64,000 bases of DNA. Source: Luedemannella flava (GTDB lineage: Bacteria > Actinomycetota > Actinomycetes > Mycobacteriales > Micromonosporaceae). The notes under the pieces are model-generated. The model did not search any database. It was not told the DNA's origin and was given only the letters and a program-made list of their open reading frames with translations. The position numbers were made by a program, and so were the translations under genes. Below are positions 52,060 through 60,700 of this stretch, one piece after another. Numbering within the stretch: the stretch's first letter is position 1; each line of letters begins with the position of its first letter. The stretch lies in NCBI RefSeq assembly GCF_039528515.1, contig NZ_BAAALT010000053.1, positions 162,629 through 226,628 of the forward strand, written 5' to 3'.

Positions 52060-52929
52060 GTGGGGTGGTTGCCGACAGCGGACGGGTACGAGGTCACGCT
52101 GCAGGGAGGTCGGGTGGTGTGCCGCACCGACAAAGGTAAGCAGCTCAAGAGCCTGCCCAAGGCGCTCAAGGAGGACGAGGTCGTCGTCGGGCTGCGCCAG
52201 CTCGCCGAGTGGCTCGCCCGCCACGAGACGAGCTGCCGAGCCGAGGTCGAGCGCTGGATGATCCGCTCGTTGCCGGTGCCGGCCGAGGTGCTCGGTCGGG
52301 TCTGGGCCGACGAGGCGTGGCGGGCCGCGCTCGCCGACGCGGTCGTCGTCCCCGTCGACGAGGCGGGTGGGTGGGTCCTCGACGACGCCGGGTTCCTGCG
52401 CGAGGCCGACGTGACCCGCGGCATCGGCGTGGTCAACCTCGACGGCGAGTCGGTGTGGCTCGACGCCGCCCAGGTCGCCATCCCGCACCCGGTGCGCCTG
52501 GCCGACCTCGACGACCTGCGCGAGTTCGCCGCCGAGCTGGGTGTTGCGCAGGGCACAACGCAGCTGTTCCGCGAGATCTGGCACAAGCCGACCGACCCGG
52601 CCGAGCAGTCGCGCGCCCAGAGTGAGTACGCGGGTGGCCACTTCGCGGAGCTGCGGCACCTGACCAGCCGGGCCACCAAGCTCGGCTACCCGATCCGGGG
52701 CGGCTACGCCACCTGCCGAGTCTGGGAGAACGGGGCTCTGGTCACGGCCACCGTCTGGGTGGGTTCCGACGACCCGAGCTACGAGACCCAGACGGGCGAT
52801 CTCGCCTTCACCGACCCGCAGGGCGAGCCCCTGCCCAACACGGCGGTCGGCCCGGTGGCCTGGTCCGAGGGCATGCGCATGGCCGCCGGCCTCTACGCGG
52901 GCCGCGTCGTCAAGGAGGAGTCGGAGTGA
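52060..52929 (+). CDS. DUF4132 domain protein (first gene of the MoxR/DUF5682 operon)
   Basis: 289 residues from GTG 52060, chosen because GGGGAGG lies seven bases upstream (GTG 52054 is one base away from it). N-terminal GWLPTADGYEVTLQGGRVVCR, then a helical region, and the DUF4132 core: VWLDAAQVAIPHPVRLADLDDLREFAAELG, TTQLFREIWHKPTD and EYAGGHFAELRHLTSRATKLGYPIRGGYATCRVWENG. DUF4132 is found with MoxR ATPases, vWA proteins and SWIM proteins in many bacteria; function unknown. Overlaps the next gene by ATG/GTGA-type four bases, so it is translated with it. Confidence 0.8.
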   Translation: MGWLPTADGYEVTLQGGRVVCRTDKGKQLKSLPKALKEDEVVVGLRQLAEWLARHETSCRAEVERWMIRSLPVPAEVLGRVWADEAWRAALADAVVVPVDEAGGWVLDDAGFLREADVTRGIGVVNLDGESVWLDAAQVAIPHPVRLADLDDLREFAAELGVAQGTTQLFREIWHKPTDPAEQSRAQSEYAGGHFAELRHLTSRATKLGYPIRGGYATCRVWENGALVTATVWVGSDDPSYETQTGDLAFTDPQGEPLPNTAVGPVAWSEGMRMAAGLYAGRVVKEESE

Positions 52930-55900
52930 GCGCACTTCTTGAGGCCGGGGCGATCCTGCCCGGCGCAGCGCCGGCGGAGCGGTCCATCGACGCCATCACC
53001 GCCCGGGTCTATGAGCACCCCGCGCTCGAGGGTCGCACCGTCGTGCGGCTCGTGCCGGGGACCCTCGGCCAGGCCGAGGACCTCAGCATGGAGTTCCTGG
53101 GCTTCGCGGCCGGCGCCGAGCCGGTCGCCGTCGGTCACGGTCGCCGCCAGGCACTGGGTTTCCCGGCCTGGGCGCTGGTCAACGACCCGGACAACGGCCG
53201 GCACGCGCTCGCCCTCGTCAAGGACATGGAGCGGCTGGCCCGGGTGGCGAAGTCCAAGCCGGGCAACGCCAAGGAGGGCTACGACGCGCTCGCGGTGCGC
53301 CTCGGCGCCGCCGCCCCGCACTTCCTCCCGACGTACTGGGAGCAGGCCGGCCGCGCGTTCATCGCCGCCGAGAACCCCAAGGGTGCCGGCACGTGCTTCG
53401 CCGCCGCGCGGCTCGCCGAGCAGGTGCACGGCCTGCCCGTCGACGAGGACCGCCTGCGCGACGTGCACCTCGAGTTCGCCTTCGCCGGCGCGCTCACCGC
53501 GAAGGCCCTGAGCGAGTACGCCCGCCAGGTCACCCAGCGCCGACCCGCCGCCGAGGCGTACGACCTGGTCCGCACCATCGCGGTGCGCCGCGTCGCCGGC
53601 GGCCTGCCGCCCTACGTCGGCATGGCCGACGACCTCAAGCGCCTGGCCAAGGCGGCCGGACTCACGCCCGACGCGGAGGCCGAGTCCGTCATCGGCGAGC
53701 TGATCGGCTACCCGGCCGTCGGCAAGGCGCACGACAGCTTCTGGAAGTCGTACCGGCCGGCACTGCTGCGCCTGACCCGCCGCGACCCGGCCGCCCGCAG
53801 CCGGCTGCTCGGGCTTCTGCCCGACCCGCCCGGCTACGGCAAGGGCGCCACCGAGACGTGGCTGGAGCTCCTCGACGAGGCGGGCGCGCTCGACGCCCTG
53901 CGCTCGCCGGCCACCGCGCCCGCGGCGGCGGCTCCGGCCGGTGGCGTGGCCGTGTGGACGCAGCGCTTCCTCGACCACCGCAGCCGCGGCTGGGGCTGGC
54001 GGGGCCGCTCGGTGCGGTGGACCCTGCTGTTCGCCGAAATGGTCGACACCATCCGCGACGAGCTGGTGGCCAGCGGCGGCGAACTGCGGCTCGGCGCCGA
54101 GAACTCCTGGTTCGCCGAGCTCGACCTGCTCGACCTCTGCCTCGCCGCCGGGGTGCCGGTGAAGGGCCCGGAGCCCGGCGCCGTCAACCGGAACCGGCTC
54201 CAGGTGAACACCTGGTTCGGCGGGTCCGACACAGGTCGCCGCGACCTGGCCGCGATCGCGGCGGACCCGCGGTTCCTGCCGGCGCTCATCAGCGGGCTGC
54301 GCGACTATCTCGGCGCCAAGCGCGAGGCGGAGAGCGGCGAGCGTCGCGCGAACGCGCTCCGTAAGCGGGCCACGTGGACGCTGGAGCACGCCGGGCTGCG
54401 CACGGCCGCGCGGACGTGGCTCGCCACGGTGGGCGAGCGGGTCGGCTCGACGCCCACGGTGCTCACCCTCGCCGACGCGCTGGACGAACTCGCTCCCCTG
54501 TGGACGTACGACGGGTTGTCGCTCACGCCCGACATGTTCGCCGGGCTGGCCGCGGCGGACCCGGCCGAGGCGCTGGCCCGGGTGCTGCGCGGCGGTCTGC
54601 CGTCCGAGCTGAGCTGGCCGGAGCACGAGGCGACCTCGACGGATGTCGGCCAGGCCAACGAGCAGGATTCCTGGCCGTTCCTGGTGTTCAGCGCCACCGC
54701 TCGGGCGGTCGTGCTCGGCCCCGACGGCGTCGTGCTCGACCACGCCTACCGCACGCCCCGCGACGTCAAGCTGCACTCGTACGACAAGCTGCGCGCGGGC
54801 GCGTTCGTCGACGGCGAGCTGCGCGTCGACTGGTCGAGCGGCTGCTACTGGTCCGGCCGGCCGACGGAGACGCTCGGCGGACACCACGGCTGGGGCTACG
54901 GTTCCTGGTCCGGCGGCGGCCTGCCGCTGCCCGAGGGCGGGCGGACCACCGGCGAACGGCCGCTGCGCGTCGGCGACGCGACCGAGCCGCACGTCTTCAA
55001 GGTCATCAGCGACGGCGAGGCGTACTGGCGCTACGAGCCCACCGCCGCGGACGACAACGCGCCCGACTGGCGCGAGTACGACCCGGCGACGGGCACGCCC
55101 GGCCGGCGCAGCCTGCCGGCGTTCTTCGCGGTCGACCTGGCCCCCGGCGACCGGCTCCGGTCGGACTGGAGCCACCTGCGGCCCGCGCCGGAGGCGTACG
55201 CCGGCTCGCCGCTGGGGTGGCGGGACGGCCTGGTCGGCTGGCGGGTCATCCAGCACGCCGACGGCACGTTCACCGGCACCGGGATCGACGGCCGGTCGGC
55301 CCGCTGGGCCCCGATCGACGACCCCGACCAGTACGGTCAGTTCGTCGGCGTCTACCGGTTGCCCGGCGACGACCGGCTCCGCCCGGCGACCTACGGCGGC
55401 ACCGGCGGCCGCAACTCCGGCACGCTCGTCACGCTGTGGGACGTCGACGGGCGCCAGCCCGCCGCCCGCTGGTCGACCGGCCCGGGTCTGCCCGCGCCGA
55501 CGTACCTGCACGCGCTGCGACCGCGCGACGAGGCGGGCTCCAAGGCGCTGCGGTCGGCCGACGCGTCGCTGGCCGCGCGGCTGCTGGCCGCGTGCGCCGA
55601 CGCGGACGTCAAGGACGTGCTGACGTCGGCCCGCAAGGCCGTCGCGGAGCTGCTCGGTGAGATCACGGACCGGAACCTCGCCGAGGCGGTCGCGTGGTCG
55701 GTGAACGTGGCCGAGCGGACGCGACGCGTCCAGCGCGGGCTGGCCGACCTGCTGGCCGAGCGCCCGGATCCGTCCGGGCCGGTGGCGGCCGCGGCGTCGG
55801 CCGCGCCGGTCCGCCTGCCGGTGTCGGAGTCGGAGCTGTCCCGGGTCGTCACCGACCTGGGTGCGGCCGACGGCAGCCACGGCCGCACCGGCAACGGCCA

Positions 55901-57710
55901 GATGGCCGAGCAGATCGCGCGGGTCGCGGCGCTGCTGACGGCGGAGCGGGGCACGGCCGCCGAGATGCCGGTGGCCGCCACGACGTGGGCGTGGGCCCTG
56001 CCCCGGCTGGGCGCCTTCGTGGTCCGGGCCGCCTCACCGCTCACGCCCGAACACGACCGCAAGGCGTTGACGGGGCTGCTGCGGATCCTGGCCAACTTCG
56101 GGCACATCGGCGCCGACACGCGGCTGCGGGTCCACAACGTCACCTGCCCGGCGGCGCTCGTGGACGCCAACGGCGGGGCGGTCCTGCACACCGACACGTC
56201 CACCTTCGTCATCCTGGCCGGCCCGAACCAGTACTACAGCGACCGCGACCAGTGGGAGCGCACGGCGGTGGAGTTCAGCCCCACGGGCACGTTCCGCGTC
56301 CCGGACAAGGTGATGGTGAAGTCCACGCGCACCTTCACCGGCTGGGGCGACCCGGCCCGCCTGGCGGCCGTCGTCGAGCAGCTCGACCGCGACGGCGTGG
56401 CGCCGCTGCCGACCGAGGCCTTCGACCGGCTCGCGGCGGCCACCGGGATCAGCCGGTCGGAGGCCGCCCTGCTGCTCGCCGGCCTGCCGCGGCTCAACTC
56501 GTGGGAGGCCAACTTCCTCACCCCCGAGGAGCGGGGGCTGCTCGGGCTCCGGGCGGACACCCTGCGCGCCGCCCGCGACTCGCTGCGGTCGCTGCCGGCC
56601 GTTGACCGGTTGTCCCTGCTGGATGCCGCCATGCCGGCCGACCCGGCCGACCTGTGGCGCACCGGGCCCGACGTCGACGGGGTCGCCCGGCGCTGGGTCG
56701 AGCTGTTCGGCGTCGCCACCCCGGTCTCCGACGAGCTGCTCGCCGAGGCGAACCGGATGCTCGACCGCGACGGCGCGGACACCGTCCGGGTCCTCGCCCG
56801 GCCGACCCCCGGCGACTGGCTGCACACCGACGGGGTGTCCAAGGCCGAGGGGTGGTCGGTCACCACGAAGGCGCCGTCGGGCACGCCGTTCAACGACAGC
56901 CACCTGCGGGTTGCCGCGACGGCGTTGCCCTGGCTGGCGTACCGGCTGCCCGCCGGCGACCCGGTGCGCGCCTCGCTGCCGAAGGCGTACCGGTTGGTGC
57001 GGGAGCGGCTGGGCAACGAGAAGCTCCTCGTCGGCGCGGCGCACCTCGAGCGCGCGATGGTGCCGCCGGGCATGGCGGCGTTGGTGGAGGGCCAGCACTG
57101 GGAGACCTACGCCAACTACTACCTGCGGCCGGCCGCGCTGTCGGGCGTGGACGATCCGGCGTTGGCGTTCATGGACGGCGGGCTGGGGGCGTGCGTGCGG
57201 CTGGTGCTCGGCGAGCAGTTCGCCGCGACCATGGCCGCGATCGAGAGCGAGTCGCTGCCGGCCGGGCGGTTCGCTCAGGACCCGACCGTCAGCGTGCCCG
57301 ACCTGGTCGGGGCCGTCGCCGCCGAGTACCAGCTCGACGCCGACGCCGCGGCGTACTATCTGCAGCTCCTTGCCCTTCCCGACCCGACCGACAAGCGGGT
57401 CGCGGAGTGGAACGGATGGAAGCCCGCCCGGCTCACGGCCGCCCGCAAGGCCCTGCTCGGCACCGACCTGGTGGTCGAGGCGAAGCGTGAACGGGCCGGG
57501 CGCAGCGTGTTCCTGCCCGGCGGCTGGCTGGCGCTCAAGGCGCCGGACCTGCCCATCGAGGCGTGGAAGACCGGCCTGGGCGCCGACGGCAGCCTGCCCG
57601 GCGGGCGGGTGCTCGTCACCTCGACCGTGCCGGAGCTGTTCCGGGCGTCGTGGGCCCGGGTCGTCGCCGGCGACCTGCCGCGCTACCACTCCCTGTCGGA
57701 GACGCGGTGA
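52926..57710 (+). CDS. Giant uncharacterised operon protein A (1,594 residues)
   Basis: GTG 52926 overlaps the previous gene by four bases. No catalytic motif is visible. Layout by eye: residues ~1-330 helical, TPR-like (HFLPTYWEQAGRAFIAAENPKGAGTCFAAARLAE); a middle with strand-rich, Trp/Gly-containing repeats (WSGRPTETLGGHHGWGYGSW, RDGLVGWRVIQHADGTFTGTG, LVTLWDVDGRQPAARW) suggesting a propeller; then helical segments and a C-terminal all-alpha section ending SLSETR. No signal peptide or membrane helix, so cytoplasmic. It is similar along its whole length to the next gene. Likely a large scaffold or substrate-binding subunit that works with the MoxR ATPase; this is inference. Confidence 0.85.
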   Translation: MSALLEAGAILPGAAPAERSIDAITARVYEHPALEGRTVVRLVPGTLGQAEDLSMEFLGFAAGAEPVAVGHGRRQALGFPAWALVNDPDNGRHALALVKDMERLARVAKSKPGNAKEGYDALAVRLGAAAPHFLPTYWEQAGRAFIAAENPKGAGTCFAAARLAEQVHGLPVDEDRLRDVHLEFAFAGALTAKALSEYARQVTQRRPAAEAYDLVRTIAVRRVAGGLPPYVGMADDLKRLAKAAGLTPDAEAESVIGELIGYPAVGKAHDSFWKSYRPALLRLTRRDPAARSRLLGLLPDPPGYGKGATETWLELLDEAGALDALRSPATAPAAAAPAGGVAVWTQRFLDHRSRGWGWRGRSVRWTLLFAEMVDTIRDELVASGGELRLGAENSWFAELDLLDLCLAAGVPVKGPEPGAVNRNRLQVNTWFGGSDTGRRDLAAIAADPRFLPALISGLRDYLGAKREAESGERRANALRKRATWTLEHAGLRTAARTWLATVGERVGSTPTVLTLADALDELAPLWTYDGLSLTPDMFAGLAAADPAEALARVLRGGLPSELSWPEHEATSTDVGQANEQDSWPFLVFSATARAVVLGPDGVVLDHAYRTPRDVKLHSYDKLRAGAFVDGELRVDWSSGCYWSGRPTETLGGHHGWGYGSWSGGGLPLPEGGRTTGERPLRVGDATEPHVFKVISDGEAYWRYEPTAADDNAPDWREYDPATGTPGRRSLPAFFAVDLAPGDRLRSDWSHLRPAPEAYAGSPLGWRDGLVGWRVIQHADGTFTGTGIDGRSARWAPIDDPDQYGQFVGVYRLPGDDRLRPATYGGTGGRNSGTLVTLWDVDGRQPAARWSTGPGLPAPTYLHALRPRDEAGSKALRSADASLAARLLAACADADVKDVLTSARKAVAELLGEITDRNLAEAVAWSVNVAERTRRVQRGLADLLAERPDPSGPVAAAASAAPVRLPVSESELSRVVTDLGAADGSHGRTGNGQMAEQIARVAALLTAERGTAAEMPVAATTWAWALPRLGAFVVRAASPLTPEHDRKALTGLLRILANFGHIGADTRLRVHNVTCPAALVDANGGAVLHTDTSTFVILAGPNQYYSDRDQWERTAVEFSPTGTFRVPDKVMVKSTRTFTGWGDPARLAAVVEQLDRDGVAPLPTEAFDRLAAATGISRSEAALLLAGLPRLNSWEANFLTPEERGLLGLRADTLRAARDSLRSLPAVDRLSLLDAAMPADPADLWRTGPDVDGVARRWVELFGVATPVSDELLAEANRMLDRDGADTVRVLARPTPGDWLHTDGVSKAEGWSVTTKAPSGTPFNDSHLRVAATALPWLAYRLPAGDPVRASLPKAYRLVRERLGNEKLLVGAAHLERAMVPPGMAALVEGQHWETYANYYLRPAALSGVDDPALAFMDGGLGACVRLVLGEQFAATMAAIESESLPAGRFAQDPTVSVPDLVGAVAAEYQLDADAAAYYLQLLALPDPTDKRVAEWNGWKPARLTAARKALLGTDLVVEAKRERAGRSVFLPGGWLALKAPDLPIEAWKTGLGADGSLPGGRVLVTSTVPELFRASWARVVAGDLPRYHSLSETR
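53739..53890. repeat. Near-identical tract between the two giant genes (copy 1)
   Basis: 152 bases are exactly the same as 58520-58671, followed by one mismatch and 19 more identical bases, encoding the same ~57 residues (FWKSYRPALLRLTRRDPAAR...). Flanking DNA of the two genes differs at about every fifth base. This sharp island of identity is the mark of gene conversion. Confidence 0.9.
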
Positions 57711-60700
57711 CGACCGTCGCGGAGGCGGGGGCGATCCTGCCCGGGCCGCCCACCGCCGACCGGTCGCTCGACACGATCACGGCCCGGTCGTACGGCCATC
57801 CGGTCCTGGCGGACCGGACGGTCGTGCGGCTGGTGCCGGCGACCCTGGGGCAGGCCGAGGATCTGAGCCTGGAGTTCCTCGGCTTCGCCCCGGCCGTCGA
57901 GCCCGTCGCGGTCGGGCACGGCCGCCGGCAGGCGTTGGGCTTCCCGGCGTGGGCGCTGGTCCACGACCCGGCCAACGGCCGGCACGCGCTCGCCCTGGTC
58001 AAGGACATGGAGCGGCTCGCCCGGACGGCGGTGACCCGGCCCGGCCTCGCCAAGGAGGGCTACGACGCGCTCGCCACGCGCCTCGGCGCGGCCGCGCCGC
58101 ACTTCCTGCCGACGTACTGGGAGCAGGCCGGCCGGGAGTTCCTCGCGGCGGAGAACGCGAAGCTGGCGGGCACCTGTTTCGCCGCCGCCCGGCAGGCCGA
58201 GCAGGGCCACGGCCTGCCGGTCGACGAGGACCGGCTGCGCGACGTGCACCTGGAGTTCGCCTTCGCCGGCGCGCTGACCGCGAAGGCGTTGAGCGACTAC
58301 GCGCGCCAGGTGGCCCTGCGCCGCCCGGCCGTCGAGGCGTACGAGCTGGTCCGCACGATCGCGGTGCGCCGGGTGGCCGCCGGGCAGTCGCCGTACGTGA
58401 GCATGGCCGACGACCTCAAGCGGCTGGCGAAGGCGGCGGGCCTCGACTCCGACGCGGAGGCCGAGTCGGTCATCGGCGACCTGCTCGCCTACCCGGCCGT
58501 GGGTCGGGCGCACGAGGGGTTCTGGAAGTCGTACCGGCCGGCACTGCTGCGCCTGACCCGCCGCGACCCGGCCGCCCGCAGCCGGCTGCTCGGGCTTCTG
58601 CCCGACCCGCCCGGCTACGGCAAGGGCGCCACCGAGACGTGGCTGGAGCTCCTCGACGAGGCGGGCGCGCTGGACGCCCTGCGCTCGCCGGCGTCCGCGC
58701 CTTCGGTGGCGGCGCCGGCCGGCGGGGTGGCCGCGTGGGCGCAGCGTGTCATCGACAACCGGGGCCGCAGTTGGCGCCGCCAGGGGCCGGCGCCGCGCTG
58801 GAACGCGCTGCTCGCTGAGCTGATCGACACCGTCCGGGAGGATCTCCTCGCGCGCGGTGCGGAGCTGCGGCTCGGCGTCGAGTCGTCCTGGTCGGTCGAC
58901 CTCGACCTGCTGGACCTGTGCCTCGCCGCGGGCGTGCCGGTGCAGAACCCGGCCCTCGACGACGAGGACGGCGAGCTGCGGTTCGACCTCGACGACTGGT
59001 TCGGCACCGACGCCAAGGACCGTCGCGACCTGGCCGCGATCGCCGCCGACGCGCGGTTCCTGCCGGCGCTCGTCCGCGGACTGCGGGACTACCTGGAGGC
59101 GGAGCGCGGGGACGGGAGTGCCGAGCGCCGCAGGAAGGCTCTGCGCGAGCGTGCGACCTGGAAGTTGGACGCCGCCGGGTTGCGGACGGCCGCCCAGGCG
59201 TGGCTCGCCGCCATCCCTGGCCGGGTCGGGTCGGCGCCCACTGTGCTGACGCTCGCCGACACGCTCGACGAGCTGGCTCCGCTGTGGACGTACGACGGTC
59301 TGTCGCTCGCGCCGGACGTCTTCGCGGGGCTCGCTTCGGCCGATACCGCCGACGCGCTCGCCCGGTCGCTGCGCGCCGGCCTGCCGGCCGAGCTGGGCTG
59401 GCCCGGGCACGCCGCGGCCGCCGCCGAGGTCGGTAGGAGCAACGACCTGGCGTACTGGCCGTACCTGGTGTTCGGTGGCAAGTCACGGGCGGTCGTCCTC
59501 GGGCCCGACGGCGTCGTGCTCGACCACACCTACCGGACGCCACAGGGGGTCAAGCTCGATTCCTACGACAGCCTGAGCGCGGGTCCGTTCGTCGACGGGC
59601 AGCTCCGGATCGACTGGTCGGACGGCTCCTACTGGTCGGGTCGGCCCACCGAGGCCCTGCGCGGCGACCACGGCTGGGGCACCTCGTGGGTCACCGGTTG
59701 CGGCGGCGTGCCCCTGCCGGGAGGCGGTCGGACCTTCGGCGCCCGTCCGCTGCGCGTCGGCGACGCCACGGATCCCGACCACGAGTTCGTCGTCAGCGAC
59801 GGCGTCACGTACTGGCGTCTGGATGATGGTGACGACGACATCGAGTTCTGGCGCGAGTACGACCCGGCGACGGGCGCGCCCGGGCGGCGGAGCCTGCCGG
59901 CGTTCCTCGACGTCGAGCTTGCCGCCGGCGACAGCCTCCATGTTCGGTGGAGTCACCTGCGCCCGGCGCCGGAGGCGTTCGCCGGCTCCCCGCTGGGCTG
60001 GCGCGACGGCCTGGTCGGCTGGCGGGTCATCCGGCACGCCGACGGCACCTTCACGGGCACCGGGATCGACGGCCGGTCGGTGACGTGGGCACCGGTCGAC
60101 AACGACGACGAGTTCGTCGGCGCGTTCCAGGTGCCCGGCGACGACCGGATCCGCCCGGCGACCTACGCCGACAACACCGTCACGCTGTGGGACGTCGACG
60201 GGCGCCAGCCCGCCGCCCGCTGGCCGATCGGTCCCGGCCTGCCGGCGCCCACGTTCTGGCACGCGCTGCGACCGGTCGACGAGGCGGGCTCCAAGGCGCT
60301 GCGCGGGGTCGACGCCGCCCTGGCCGGGCGACTGCTGGCCGCCTGCGCCGGGGCGAAGCCCAAGGGTGTACCGGAGGCGGCGCGCAAGGTCGTCGGCGAG
60401 CTGCTCGGCGAGATCACGGACCGGAAGTTGGCCGAGGCGGTCGCCGCGTCGGTGACCGTGGCCGAGCGCACCCGGCGGGTCCAGCAGAGCCTGGCCGACC
60501 TGCTGGCCGAGCGCCCGGATCCGTCCGCGGAGCCGGCGACCTCGCCCGCGACCGTCGCGGGTCGGACCGTGGCGCCGCCGGTGATCGAATCGGAGCTGAT
60601 CCGGGTCCTCAGCGACCTCGGCGCGACCGAGGGTCACCACCACCGCACCGGCACCGCCACGATGGCCGAGCAGGCCGCGTCGGTCGCGGCGCTGCTGACC

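Noticed and set aside
52893..55880. 995-codon minus-strand frame inside giant gene A
   Set aside because: Arg/Gly/Val/Ala-rich shadow; the plus strand encodes conserved protein paralogous to B. The B gene has similar shadows.
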